A stretch of DNA of 50,055 bases from Stereum hirsutum FP-91666 SS1 (Eukaryota; Basidiomycota; Agaricomycetes; Russulales; Stereaceae). Under the pieces are notes generated by a model. It was given only the letters and a program-made list of their open reading frames with translations. It made no database searches and was not told the origin of the DNA. The position numbers were made by a program, and so were the translations under genes. Shown piece after piece: positions 21,601 to 34,221 of this stretch (positions are counted from its first letter, which is position 1; every line of letters begins with the position of its first letter). The stretch is from contig NW_006763146.1 in assembly GCF_000264905.1 (NCBI RefSeq), positions 1 through 50,055 on the forward strand, in the 5' to 3' direction.

Positions 21601-23850
21601 AGCTGAAAGACTTGGGATTCGGAGAGGACGCCCCAGGGTGGTGTGGAGGTGAGGATTTCGTACGTTGAGAGGGCGAGGGCGTAGATGTCTGATGCTGGGG
21701 AGGTTGACTGATAGGGTTGAAAAGGAGGTCAGTTCATGGACGATGTCAACGGCGAAGATGATCGATATAGCAAAAGCGAAATCACGGTCGAAAATATGCA
21801 CCAAAACAACCACCCAAATAGACCATCATCTCCGCGATCCACATCGACGAGGAGACACATATGCCCTCGAAGATCGAATCACAGAGATACCGCGCAAGAC
21901 ACAATATGAAGGCACAACAGAAAACCAAGCCCGAATCGCACTTACCCCTTTCCAAGCCTCCGGACTCCAATACCTCCACGCCCCAACACACGTACTCGGC
22001 ACGATCTCCACCATCCCATAATCAGCGATGCAAGCCTCGCCACTGTCGTTGATCAGGATGTTGGTAGGTTTGAGCGAGCCGTGCGTTATTCCTTGCTGGA
22101 AGACGAACATCGTGCGTGGAGATGGAGAGGGAAGTAACATGGAGATTAGATGGGATGATTGGGACGAGGGGTGAGGGAGTAGAATTGCGAACCGAGTGTA
22201 AATATGCGAGACCGAGAGCCGTTTCGAGGACCTGTGAAGTATCGAAGGTGGTCAGTATCTGTCAGTATGAGTCAGGCTGTACTAATGCAGACAACTACTC
22301 GCAAGCGAGTCAGAGGCATTTGCGTCCACCCGCCATGGATGCAAGTGACTACATGAAAAGGAAGCGATCGTCTGGTCACGGATGAGAGGACCATCGTAAA
22401 GATGTGAGGGACAAGTATACGCGTTCCAATTGGAGACACGGGTGGCGCTACTAGCGTTGAACTAGCTTAAATATGGTATACATTCTTGTGGCTCTCTATT
22501 CGTGCGTTAGACTAGGAGCATGAGCACTGCGCGATTCATTGTCGACCATATTCCGAGTATGCACTACCCGATTCGCCTGTATTATCCCCAAAAGCCTTGA
22601 AACACCGCCTATCTTTGGGAGCCCCCATCATAACCGCAGCAGAACGTCCATCGACGACATCAGAGCCCTAGCAAGCGAAGACGGGGGAGTTCGCGCAGAA
22701 TCATGCGCGGACTGCCCTGACGCGAAGGACAAACATAAACGTCCCGACACGGGCGCTACTAACGGTGAACCAGGCGGAATGTGACTTAGAATAAATTTAT
22801 GTAGCTCTCTGCTCGTGCGTTAGATTGGGACTACGACGATTGAGCGCTTCCTAGGTGCCGATATCCCGAGTATGCACTACCTGATGCAACTGCATTGCCC
22901 TCCGAAGTTACTAAAAGATACCTCCTGTCTGGGGGAATCTGTATCGTGGGCTCATCGTAAGCTCAAGAGAGCGTTTAGCAAGCCGAGTCTGTGCAGTCCG
23001 TGCAGCATCGTGTGCGGACTGCCCCCATAACCCGATACGACACCCAGCTCACGCTAGAAGCGTGCATGGAGTAGCCAAAGCAAGGCATCGGGACAACGCC
23101 CTAGGACCTCGTATAAGCCTCAATAAGATAGCATCGCACTCCAGAAAGGGATTCCGGACAGACAACGCGAAATACGCACAAAATGGAAGCACCGAAATCA
23201 AAGCGAAAAACACGGATCACGGAACGATTGGAAGAGAGACTGACCAACTGTGCTCTGTCCACCTTTGGTTCTGTACCCTGATTCGCTTTGACGTACTGCA
23301 TCACGCAACCCCTATCCATGTATTCCTGCACTACAAAAAGTGGATCGGCATCGAAAGGCGAGAGGCCGAAGATCTTGAGGAGGTTGGGATGGGAGAGGGC
23401 GCAGAACGTTTCTATTCGCTGGAGGATGTGCTGTGGATGGTTGTACCGAGGTTCGAATCACATTCTGGACGAGGAAGGGGGCCGGGGACGTACTTCATAA
23501 TCGACCGTAGTATCCTTCAACAACTTGACCGCCACAACTTTCTCTCCTTCGCCATCCTTCGTCCACGTTCCACGATATACCGAGCTCGTCTTCTTGCTAA
23601 TACCCAAGACTGCATTCGGATCAGCGGTAATGTCTTCGATGGGGAGAATCGCGCGGGAATTGTACGGCGTTGGTAGATGCTGAGGGGAGGAAGGAGACTC
23701 GGTATGCATTGGAGAGTGTGGGTTGAGGGACATCGAGGCGAGAACGGTGTCGAGGTCGAGGGTAGTTTCATGTTCGTTAGAGTCTTCGCTTTGAGGAATG
23801 CTCGGAGGGTCGTCCATCGCAGGTACAAGAGGATGGTAGAGAGTGAACAA
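18623..23850 (-). CDS. Pseudokinase-like domain plus ARM-repeat protein
   Basis: Ten exons encode roughly 1,150 residues. Residues ~80-420 form a protein-kinase fold: ATP-site lysine in VAVKLLKD, hinge FVVQEYMDRG, HGSLKPTN where kinases have HRDLKxxN, DYG in place of DFG, SPEAW in place of APE, and the SDIYALALSTYEILT helix. The catalytic Asp is replaced by Ser, so phosphotransfer is doubtful. A ~340-residue Ser/Pro/Gln-rich linker follows. The C-terminal ~450 residues are alpha-helical ARM-like repeats (GVVHTLIKLLKS, GCVEPLADLLNTSDD, GVVDSLLAALRTAGEE). Intron 2 (22232-23244) is 1,013 nt, against about 50-280 nt elsewhere in the gene, yet joins DRAQL to VLETALGLAYLHS exactly where kinase helix E is expected. 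A signalling scaffold is my inference. The start could be Met12 (23817) instead. Confidence 0.85.
22400..23040. repeat. Diverged ~311-bp tandem repeat inside an intron
   Basis: Two copies can be aligned. GCTCTCTATTCGTGCGTTAG (near 22,491) matches GCTCTCTGCTCGTGCGTTAG (near 22,803), and CGAGTATGCACTACC occurs near 22,553 and 22,868. ACACGGG plus CGCTACTA occurs near 22,436 and 22,747, and GCGGACTGCC near 22,707 and 23,016. The shift is about 309-315 bp throughout. The repeat lies wholly within intron 2 of the pseudokinase-ARM gene and explains its length. It encodes nothing recognisable. Confidence 0.8.
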
Positions 23851-25168
23851 GGGCTATGATGACCTAAAGTGAGACAGCGGCGTATAAGGCTACACTACTT
23901 TTGCACTGCTTGATCAAGGAGATGGATACGGACAGACCGGGCGAAGGGTTTCATGGCCCAACAACCTCTCTGATAGGCGCCCTATGGATATGTTGCAGCG
24001 CTTCACGCACGCCATCATACATATAGGAGACTGGCCCATCATTCCTGGCTTTCGCGGCCACCGGCCATTTGTAGCCCTGCTGGACCAAATCAAACCTCTG
24101 TAGAGTCTCGTCGACGAAAGTGGCGAGTTTTTGGTTTCCGATATGGAGACATTATAGTTGATATCGTTTCTCAGAAACAAACGAACAGAGAACGAGGAAT
24201 TATCGCAGACGTCGATCTCCTCGTGTATGATCTCTTCGGCGCATGCCGGAAGACTGTATATAGTGGTGCCACACCTGCCTAGCGCCACATCCCAGCTCTT
24301 CTCCCACCTTCCTCCTAAACGCAATGAGCAGCTCTCGTACTACGCAAGCCTTTCTTCAGCGTTTCCCTAATGTTTCTGGATTTGTAGCTTCTTTTTCCTC
24401 TTGAACCCTTCCGACAGCTTTCGCGCTCATTACAATGAACAGGCTGCCAGAGCACCGGCGACAACGGCAAGGTAGCCATCGAATCGGACACCCCCATCTT
24501 TCTCAAGTCTTCCTTGCCCGATGACCGCTGTGTCCTGTCAGGAGCCCACCGCATAAATTTTCCTCGTAGCAATGCTACTTGGACGACTTAAGAGTTCATG
24601 AAGCCCTATTTCTCTGGCATCCGACATACGCGGGCATTACTGCGTGAGGAAAGTCGGTTTGTCCCTAGTAGAACCGGGAACTGCTTGAACTGCACTAGCA
24701 TCCACGAAAAGTTTCGTCACCGTGACTATACCACTTCTTGAACCCACCGCTTCGAGAGCACTCGTCGACCTACATGTATGTCCAGTCGTCTTATGCAGCC
24801 GAGGGTTTGTTCGACATAATGTGCGCCTGATCTGCATCATCGGATATGCATTCGACAAACTCCCAGCCATGCCCTTACTTGCGCATAATCACGAATATGA
24901 CCTCGAAAGACCTGATATGTAGCCATTCCTGGAATGGTGCGTGCTCGGTGATAGGTGTGGCGACAGCTGCATAAGTCACAAAAGCAGACGTTAAATCGCC
25001 ATCTGCAGTTTCTCGACACATCGCCGTGTACATCGCTTGTGCTCTGTATACAAAAGCACAACAGAGCAGAAAGTATCAATCCTAATATGTTCTCCGTAAG
25101 AATGTCACGCTCGATTTCCCGGCCGCAACTTACCCAACCAATAGAGCAGTGGAAATTATTTTCTCGTC
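23851..25168. other. Intergenic; unresolved minus-strand coding-like pieces
   Basis: Two minus-strand stretches read like protein: DETLQRFDLVQQGYKWPVAA with VSYMYDGVREALQHIH (about 23,970-24,120), and ALEAVGSRSGIVTVTKLF (about 24,700). I could not connect them by splice sites or place them in a family. They may be remnants or chance. Confidence 0.3.
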
Positions 25169-25176
25169 TATATAAA
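25169..25176 (+). promoter_or_regulatory. TATA box of the small secreted peptide gene
   Basis: TATATAAA lies 86 bp upstream of the ATG at 25,255 and is followed by a C-rich run. Confidence 0.6.
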
Positions 25177-25254
25177 CCCCCCTCACGACAGTATGGATTA
25201 TTCAGCTCACCAAGCATCTTCTACCCATCCATCTCTCATCCATTGAAATTCACA

Positions 25255-25571
25255 ATGCAGTTCTCATTCACCGCTCTTGCTCTCATCTTTGTCTCCACCG
25301 TGAGCTTGGCCGCTGCCCATGCAAACGCCGCTCCGCCAATTGCACGAAGCCCAGGACGCGCCGTGGAGTACAATGTTGTAAGTACAATCTCATAGAAAAG
25401 GAGAAACCACCTTCCATCTGTCGTTCCACTTCCTTGAATGAGTATTAATCAATAAACCGCAATGCATAACACTGTATTTTACAGGAGGTTGAAGATGGTC
25501 TGTACAAGAGGGACGAAGCCGTTCACTACTATAGCGTGGATGATGACGAGACGAGAGCGAGTGACCGTTGA
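25255..25571 (+). CDS. Small secreted peptide precursor (69 aa)
   Basis: Two exons (25255-25377 and 25485-25571) flank a 107-nt intron with GTAAGT and TTTTACAG ends. The product opens with MQFSFTALALIFVSTVSLAA, a clear signal peptide. A dibasic KR follows at about residues 49-50 (DGLYKRDEAVHYYS), and the C-terminal 19 residues are acidic. The protein has no cysteine and no CaaX box, so it is not a lipidated mating pheromone. Cleavage after KR would release a short peptide, DEAVHYYSVDDDETRASDR. A secreted signalling peptide is possible but unproven. I recognise no family. A strong TATA box and intact splicing support a real gene. Confidence 0.7.
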
Positions 25572-26542
25572 GTATACGGGCATACCAGAAACGTGTACGC
25601 TCGACTTTACCGTACCTCAGTTGGTGAAGGCCTTCAATTGCTAATTCTACGATCTTCAGGAACAACTTGCGGAGTCCGGGTAGTCATGTCGTTGTATGAG
25701 TGAAATCAGGTGTAGGGAAGGAGGTAACGAATCACGATACTGACTGAAGTGTCTTTTGTTTGGGGAACCTTTTTGGTTATAATCCGATATGACTGTTATG
25801 AGTTCGTCGGTACAACATTGTGGGCCAGGATTTTCGATACCCACAAGTTTTATGCACCAGGCGGCGTGAAAACATATGATCAGAAAGTGCCGGACTCACA
25901 TTTAGAATCTGGTAGAAATTGAGCACAATAATCGAGAAGAAATGTACGGATATATCAGTGCTACGTACCCAAGAGCGACCAAAGCTATTAGGCTCGACGA
26001 GAGGTTGTATTACACAGTACCCAAGGCACACTCGAGCCTCCACACCATCATCGATGTCGAAGAGCAGGTGTATCTCGTCTGAACAGCGGTCCTGCATAGC
26101 TGAGCGCGGTATTGGTGGTAACATGTGAGTAGGAAGAAGAGAATGGTACATACATGCCCAACCTCGTCTTAATCCAGATTATAGATACGTATCGTACACA
26201 CGCTACCTGCAAATGTCAAAGCTTTTCAATCAGTATCAGACGCGCAAAGCTTTGCTATAGCGCTCTCACATTGATGCCCCGGTGTCCGTCAACGTTCAGG
26301 ATATCGCTCACTCGTGCGAACTTGATATTTAAATCGGAAGCGTAGAAAATAAATAACTCATGATGTACAAGCAGCGTACGTGATGAGTCGAGAGCCTCGA
26401 AGTACCGCACGGAGTTCCAGAGTCATAACTTGTGGTATATACAATCGGCCTTTGAATTGGTTACTTACACGGAGAGACGCCAGCGTACAGAATACGACAG
26501 CCAGCATGAGCATCCTCGAATCGTTTATAGATTATCTATCCG
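25572..26542. other. Intergenic; weak membrane-protein-like trace
   Basis: The minus strand near 25,850-26,000 reads HFFSIIVLNFYQILNV, loosely like a late membrane segment of DUF6533-type fungal proteins. No other exon of such a gene could be joined. I see no supported gene. Confidence 0.3.
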
Positions 26543-28365
26543 TCACAATTTGATGACCATTCTTCCCACAAGCGTCCCAGCTTCCATTTCGTCGAATATC
26601 CTGTGGGTTACGGAGCATCAGGTCTCGATCGGAATTGTCAAGAAGGTTACAGAGAGATGGAATGTACTCATTGATCTCTTCGAGCCTACGAAGCGTAGCA
26701 TGGACCTTGACCTTTCCGCGCGCGAGAAGATCGAGGGCTTCGGTGGCATCTTGGAAAGAGCTGAATATAACGTGTAGATGTCAAAATCGCAGGAAGATGA
26801 TGAGCAAAGCATGTTCAGTCGGACATATTCCATGGAGCACGACGAGACAGGGAGAAGACGTACCCGACGCTCGACCCGACTATTCGCAAGCTCTAAAAGA
26901 ATGTAGGCGATAAATAACGAAAGCGGGATAAATAAAACGATGGCCTAAACTTACTCTCGCGACCATCAGTAAAACTGGGACACCGAGTACGAAGTTCGTA
27001 GGCATCCCTACGGTCACGAGCGTCCCTTTTGGACGAAGATACCACAGAGACTCGTTATACGCACTCGGCTTCGGGCAGGAAATGAGATAGCACACGAAAA
27101 AATGATGTTATCTGAGTCTGGTACAGTCATTGTTTGATGAGACAACTTACCGAAGGCGAGACGACCACTGCCGCATGCGCGCCTACACCACCACACAACT
27201 TAATGATCTCTTTGGCCACCGGTGTGACAGGCCCGGCTGGCGACTCTGCATCTAGTGGAAACTCCTTGAAGTCGATGAAATGTTCTGCACCAGAGGCGAG
27301 ACAGACAGCTTTCTTTTCTGCGCCAGTGTCTGGTGACGTTATGGTTCCATAGAGGAAAGATGAGAGACGAAAGACCTAACATCATGTGTCAAGCACGACA
27401 AAGGACTCACCAATTGCGAGAACGCGGAGACCCATCGCCACTGCGAACTGGATGGCTGTATGGAGACGATGCGTGAAAAAATAGTTTAACGAAGCTATAC
27501 ATTGCTGGCCACAGTAAATAGATAACGCAGAGCACTCACCGAGATGTCCAAGGCCTCCGCCTGCTCCTGGAACGACAACCCAATTCCCTACGGTGGTGTT
27601 CGTCTTCTTGAGAGCTGAGTATACCGTAAGACCCTAAATCCAGAAGTGAGAACGTGATCAGGGCACTGGGACAATCACACGGAATAGAGAGAGAGGAAAC
27701 CCGATGTTTGCATCAGGAAAACAAGTGGTGCGGAGACGTACAGCGCAGAGAACAGATACCGCTTCGGGTGAGGATACCGATGGTGGAATCGGAATGACAT
27801 TATTTGTCCATGCTACCTGAATGTATCAAATCGATTCAGAAACTGAAGGCAGATGGGAAAGCGAGGCGGAACGGACCATATACTCAGCAAATGTGCCATC
27901 GGCACTGTGTCCACCATTGACCGTCTGCGAACACACTATCATCAAATATAAGTCAACGTCTAGGAACAGAATCACGCGATAGAACAAAGAGAACATATAC
28001 TCACACGAATCATCCCCGCTCCTACACAGTTCGCACCTCGCACACGAATTGACACACCATTTCACACCGACCCTATCTCCAATGTCGACACCTCCCTCAC
28101 TGCCGACCGCAACAATCTCTCCGATCCCTTCATGTCCAGCCACTACCGGAAAGTCTTTCGTTCCTGGCCATTCGCCTTTGCGAACGTGCAGGTCTGAATG
28201 ACAGCATCCTGCGAAAGCCATCTTGATGAGGCATTGGTTTGAGGCAAGTGTCTTCGGTTCCGGGACGGGGTGGGTAGTGGTAAGAGTATAGGGAGAACCG
28301 AAGGTCGTGATAACGGCCGCACGTTGTGTTGCGGGAAGTGGTGATAACGCAGTTTTCAACGACAT
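26543..28365 (-). CDS. Zinc-dependent alcohol dehydrogenase (ADH1-like, medium-chain)
   Basis: Predicted cytosolic NAD(P)-dependent alcohol dehydrogenase interconverting alcohols and aldehydes. About ten exons join in frame. The GroES-like N domain holds the catalytic zinc site (GCCHSD and GHEG, about residues 53-81) and the four-cysteine structural zinc loop CVNSCARCELC. The Rossmann motif GAGGGLGHLAIQFA is split by an intron after GGGLGHL. The C-terminal part reads SSVGSFQDATEALDLLARGK, and the last exon pair gives LEEINE joined to IFDEMEAGTLVGRMVIKL and a stop. Length of about 350 residues is normal. Start MSLKTALSPLP is the first Met with coding sense. The region upstream contains no other gene, so no cluster context is available. 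Confidence 0.9.
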
Positions 28366-31207
28366 AGTATATAGGACGTTTCAATTGTTGTGAGCTGTGT
28401 TGCTAGAGAGGGAGGCGGGGGACAAAGCGAAGAAGTGGGCCTTCATAAGAAGCGGCAACGTACGAAGTGGATCCACTAGATATAGCAACGAAGTTAGGAG
28501 AGATCGGCAAACCGCAGTGGTGAGCAAAGTGGCGTAGTCAGTGGAGAACCTCTGACCATTACCTTCTTCATATGTACAATTGTCTCCTATAGATCATATG
28601 ATGATATCGCCCGCCGCGTGGGATTGAAAGTCGCCTTCTACCAGCAGATGTATGTAGTAGAGCGAAGATCTGATGAGAAAAAGGCGGCATACAAAGACGT
28701 TCGAGATGTGCGAGAAGGCGGAACGCGCCATCTAAGCGGTCGTGTAGCCGCGGGTCTGCAGGATCCGATACAGACCGCACCAATTTCTGGACAGGAGATG
28801 TAGTAAGTCGTTATAGATACAGGCTTGGTTCACGCTACACATAAAATATGGCTTACCTCTATGCAAGATGGTGGCGAAAGCGACACCGCGAACCAAGGAA
28901 TATAGGGTTGGTCTAAAATATGGACACCACGTTGATGTCTCTACCCGCGCATCGCGCGCTGGAAGGCTGATCGCATTACAGAGCCGCTCGCACTACTCGA
29001 GCGATTGAGTCTAGAAGACACTTGCAATTAGAGAATTGGAGTAAGTGCCGTACATAAAAAGCACCTCGCGGAGATCATCGATAAGGAGTGGTACTAGGAT
29101 CTCGACGGTGCTTTGAATAGGAGGGTCAAGGGTAGAGGTTTTGGCCTGGTTTGTTGGTGTCTTGGATCAGCATCGAACCCAAGTAGTCATGCAGTCGAAT
29201 TAAAAGACTCGCGAGCACAAAAAGCAATCGTGGAATGCGTCAGATACCTTCGAAATGCCAGAGACGTCGATGTTTCATAGTTTGCACGACACACCAAAGC
29301 AAGTGAATAGCCAGCGCAGGACGGTGCTAGCACAACGTGGCAGAGATATACGAAGACTTCACTCACCGAGGAATGAAGTATAGGCGCGCACTAAACCTTT
29401 ATGTTTAGCGTCTGTCCCTCGAGAGTCCGTGACCATCCGACTACGGTTCCACTACATCACTACGAAACGGACTTACTCTCTGCGGACCTATGGTGTGACT
29501 CACCAGGGTATATTTGATTCAATGATGCATGGGGGTGCCGTGGACAGGCGGAAGCTAGGAAGGCTTCGCGAAAATAAAATGAAGCGTGCTTGACTATACC
29601 TCTCTTTTACTGTCCGGCAGTTCGGAGAAAAATTGTGCGGAACGCAAGACTACTTATATTAGTAGTCGAATCCAATGGCGAGTAGTTATCATGATAAGCT
29701 ATGACGGAAGACATACCCATGAGTAGTATGCAGCAAGCTTTGAAGTATTCAGAAGTCCGGTGGATGATGTCACCAAGGTCTTCGTGCAGGCGCACAGCCT
29801 GGCCACAGCTGCGACGGTTTCCTCCTGACTTATTCATCGCGGTAATTATCCACCTCGGCGCAAAGTCAAAGAACAGTAATGGATGGAAAGAGGCTCACAT
29901 TAATACTTAGAGCAATAAACGTCATTTCGGTGTCAAGGTGACTGAGCGTGATGCCGGGGGCGAAGAGAACGCAGATAGAAGGAGTGCTCAAGGCGCAGGT
30001 CGACCATTGGGTCAACACGGAAGGGCTATCTTGTTCTACTGGATCGCTGAATACTTCGGTGTGCCAGATCTGCGCGCAGAGAATGGGAGACTAGATGAAC
30101 CTAGTTGATGATGGTGAGAGTCAGAAACACAAAACGCTCAACCGTGACCATGTTCGAGTTCGGCGGAATTACAGCTTAGAGCCACGTGGCACGAGAAATA
30201 CTGGACGTGTGGCGTGAATGGTGTGGCGAAACGAATTCGCCAGTGCCCACTACGAGGGAGCAACAACAACATCGATTTTCATGCCCAGCATGTAACATAC
30301 GTGTGCGTAACAGGGAGTCCAGCGGGCCAGTCTAATACCGTATCATACGGGTATAGATTATGTATGTTATGTCTAGGGATCGCAGATGGCACAATAAAAG
30401 AGTGTGTGTCTCAATGGCGTAGGCTAGCAATGCAGGAGATGAGACGGAAACGGAGACTAGCAGTGGGTGAGGATACGACGAGAGGAAGGTGGTAACGATG
30501 TCAAGGGATTCTCAAGAAGGGGAAGGTGAGGATTATGTCCATGGAAGTCCGGAAATTGAAAAAGAAAGAAGATAGACTATGATACATATACAAATGCAGG
30601 ACGAGGAAGGGTACGAAGGGACGAGACGAGACGAGACGAGACAGAGAAAAGAAATCCGAGTACAAGAGACTTAGCATATCTAACCAGAGAACGTGAACGC
30701 AGTAATGTAATGTCTAAAGGAGTGTCGAGCGAGTGAGCCATGCAAGGTCTAGTATCTATCTACGAAAATCTAGGGTGTAATGCTGTCTAAATATCTAAAG
30801 GTATGTTGAAATGTAAGGCGCAGTGTCATGATGATGTCCACAACCACAATGAACCGGAAAGGAAGTAAACCAGGAAAGACAGTAGCAGCAAAAATCGTGA
30901 GGATGGGTACAAATGGCCGGAGAGTTGGCGAGAAGAGGAGGCAGTGCGAAGGTGACAGGGAATCAGGAAGAGAAAGAGTGTGGGACGGATTCGAGTGATG
31001 ATAGGGGATCTGCTAATAGCAGACGAGACAAGGGAGGCAAAAGGTGTGGATAGTTCGATACAGGGCGGGGACTGCGAGACAGAAAGACAGAGATGAGCGA
31101 GAAGGAATTCGAAGGAGAAACAGAGAATGGCGCGAAGAGATCGTTTGGTTTTTAATCGGTCGACTCGGCTGCTTCACCACGAAAGCCGAGTACAAACCTC
31201 AACGCCT
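28366..31207. other. Long intergenic region; no supported gene
   Basis: About 2.8 kb with only short frames on both strands. I looked for tRNA-like T-arms, signal peptides and spliced coding runs and found none that hold together. It includes the 3' flank of the ThrE-type gene and a short GACGA microsatellite. Confidence 0.5.
30619..30643 (+). repeat. GACGA microsatellite
   Basis: Four to five tandem copies of a 5-bp GACGA unit lie in AG-rich sequence about 570 bp beyond the stop codon of the ThrE-type gene. Confidence 0.8.
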
Positions 31208-34200
31208 TCACAGGCTGAACACCCCACTCCTCCTTCGTCGGCTCAAGATCGGATTCACGATCACCAATGAGATACTCAACCCTACGGTCAGACCTATCGC
31301 GACCGATATGAGTTGCAAAGCAACCTGGAAGCCGGACAGGTAAGATTCTGAGTACCCCTGGGAAGATTCGGAGGCGAAATGCAGAAGGCCGTTGTTGGAC
31401 AGGCCAGAGGGAAGTTGGAAGAGAATGCCGGTAATCTAGATCGTTGGCCATTCAGATCGCTGGAGTATACCGAACAGAAAAAAGAGACGGACCATGACAA
31501 CAAAGGCATTTCCGCGGAACATCTTGCCGTAGATATTGGAGATGAAACCCACCGCGAAGCCACTGGTGAACCACGCCAGTCAGTGAATCAAGCGCATGCT
31601 TGTGGGATAGCGACGCGGAAACGCACCCAACTGCGGCGCTAACATCGAGCTGGTTTACGAACACGGTGGCCGTGAAATGATTCGTTACCCAGCCGATGCA
31701 GGAGATAAGGACGAGCGGCAACTATCAGAGATACGTGAAGAATTGTCAATGAGTATGACGTAGAAGAGAGCGGATGAAAGACAACTTACGATTTCTTTCC
31801 GATTCCACGGGGCCATATTCCGGAGACTCAGGAAGATCGAAAACATCGGCACCGTAAGGAATGCTATATGGACAAAATATGTGGGGTACATTAGTACCGT
31901 ATGCCTCTACCTCCGCGACGGGAGAGAAAACGAACCCCAATACACGCTTGGTGTCTTCCGATACCACAAATCATCCCTATGACTCTCAATACACGTATAG
32001 TCCTCGATTCCAACGATGTTCGTGTGGGACACTCGTTGGTAAATCTGAGCACCAAGCGCAAGTCCGAACCCGAAGAATAGAGAAAACATGATAGCAAAGC
32101 CGACCCGCACGGCACCTGCAACGATCTGACGTGACGCGAGTTCAAGGGAGCCGATGAGGACAATGAAACCCTAAATCCCGTTGCGAGCGTACGAATTGTC
32201 AGTGACGGAGGTCCTGGGGATCTGTGGAAAATGATCATCGAAGAGGAAGGTGTACTCACAGGGAGAATAAGCACGATTGAACTGGAGACGATGGCGGGAA
32301 AGCAAAACACTCTCGACGCAGACAGAGCACCGCATAAGAAGCTCATCAATGTCGTCATCGTAATCCTGTTGAAACGATCAGTAAGCACACGGGATCGAGA
32401 AGAAACAGTGAAGGATGCTCACTCAAATACATTCGAATACAGCTCATTCCTCGCGGCGATGAGCTGTATGAAGACTACGAATGCTCCTAACGGAAACGAT
32501 ATCAAACTGTCAATCAAACTCCCATTGAATCCCACACTACATATACTCGCGCTCGCCATCCCTCCAAAGAAGATGATAGCCGGCATTCCATAGAACGGCT
32601 TCGCCAACATGAGCCTATCCAACTCCTCGCTCGCCTCCTTCACGCTGATCTCGTCGTGCGTGGCCTTCCAATAAACTTTGTTGGTCTCCTGGAGTTTGCC
32701 AATATCGAGAGTGGAAGCCTGGCGGATGAGTTTGATGGAGGAAGTGCCGGTACCGGGATCGTCGAAAGAGATGAGGAAGACGTCGGGAAGGTACATGCAC
32801 GATAGTGAAATATCGAGCACGCGCGCCGTGGCTTGGATTTGCGCTTGTAGCCGGTGGGATGGGCCGCCGAACATCATCATGGCACGAGCGAGTTTGAGGA
32901 CAAATTCTTGTCTTTGTATGATTTCGGCGACGTGACGTTTGATCTGAGGACACCCAATACGACAAGATCAGACAGGCAAGAATGTTGCAAAGCGAAGTAG
33001 AAGACGCACGAAGACAGCAGCACTCTTACGATTCTGCCTGCGCTCTTCCCTACGAGCGGCCTTGATCGCTTCGCTCTTCTCCCCTATCCATTCCCCCTTC
33101 TCCAGGTCCGGAGAGCTGACCCTCGTCGACGGGTCCGACTGCATCGAATCAGCGTAGCTCCAGTCGCCGCCTAACATCAGTGCTGCATCTACGACAACCG
33201 CAGTCGATCAAATCAACCGAAACGAGGAAACAAACCATGATTGAACCGTACCACATCAGCGACGCGTCATTGAAGATCAAGAGAGGCGGAAGAACAACTC
33301 ACGATGTCCATGGTTATCCATCGGCAGTCCATCCTCCCTTTTCGTATCATAATACTGTAACAGTGTCGACAACATCCCAGCCTGCCCCATACCCACATTC
33401 ATCTTCGTAGCCTCCACAACCGGTTCTGGCTCCATGATCATCCCTCCTTCGCTCACATGCTGCGCTCCTGAGCTGCCCGACATCTGAGACTTCCCATCTT
33501 CCTTGTCCTCCTCCTTCGGCTTTGTCGATACGAGACGAATCGATGCTGGCAGCCGCTCCCGAGTGCTCGATGTTTGACTCGTTAACCCTGCACGTGGATT
33601 ATGGGGGAGGCCGAGAGTGCGATCGCTGAGGCCAGAGCGAGAGCTGAGAATAGACGTCATCCGCTTCGTGGACTCACGTTCGACGCTTCGACCAGGCAAA
33701 CCGGCACGTTCATTATGGTCGATGTAGTTCGCGCCCGGGAGGTCGTATGTCGGAGGAGTTATCACTCCGTCTGCGGAGGCTGCGGTAGAAATGGAGGTGA
33801 CGGAGGCGGAGGGGCCATGATGGGAGAGAAGAGTCGTAGAGGAGCCAGCTGCAGGCTGGGACATAGAGGACTCGAGAGCAGACGTGAGGGTAGCGAATGC
33901 CGCGGGCTGTACGAGTCAAGAAGGCAATTAGATTGGGTTGAACGGCGGTGGACAGAATAGGAAATAATGCAGAGGGAATGGAAGAGCACGGAAACGGCCA
34001 GCAGGGAGACGTACATCCTGTCCTTCTGCATCGAGCGTTCTCGAAGACCCAGGTCGCGCGTTGAGAATGGGTGGTGTCGGAGCCCAGGACACCTTCATTT
34101 GAGGCAACTCACTACCGCTGCTGTATCTGGATACGCCTGTGCCCATCGTCGTATGTGTGAGAGGAGGAGTTCGTGGTATCGGTGGTAGGGACGGGAGCCC

Positions 34201-34221
34201 GGTCTGAGACGAGGGCGGCAT
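31208..34221 (-). CDS. ThrE/Prm10-type threonine/serine exporter family membrane protein
   Basis: Fungal member of the ThrE family (Prm10, YJL108C in yeast). The first ~320 residues are hydrophilic (exon 1 MPPSSQTGLPSLPPIP; a second exon with Ser-rich sequence). The conserved domain follows: RQEFVLKLARAMMMFGGPSH, QATARVLDI, FDDPGTGTSS, and LMLAKPFYGMP ahead of a run of membrane helices. The C terminus reads FQLPSGLSNNGLLHFASES then FQVALQLISVAIGLTVGLS and ends SRRRRSGVFSL. Nine or so exons join cleanly. Bacterial ThrE exports threonine and serine. The fungal proteins are integral membrane proteins of unclear substrate, so transport of amino acids here is inference. The start at 34,221 gives the longest sensible product; the preceding 39 codons of that frame look non-coding. 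Confidence 0.88.

Noticed and set aside
23320..23345. Frameshift in the kinase hinge region
   Set aside because: A recount of the five-base T run on the minus strand gives DPLFVVQEYM in frame.
23440..23470. tRNA-like GGTTCGAATC segment
   Set aside because: There is no acceptor stem, anticodon arm or D-arm around it. It lies in an intron of the pseudokinase gene.
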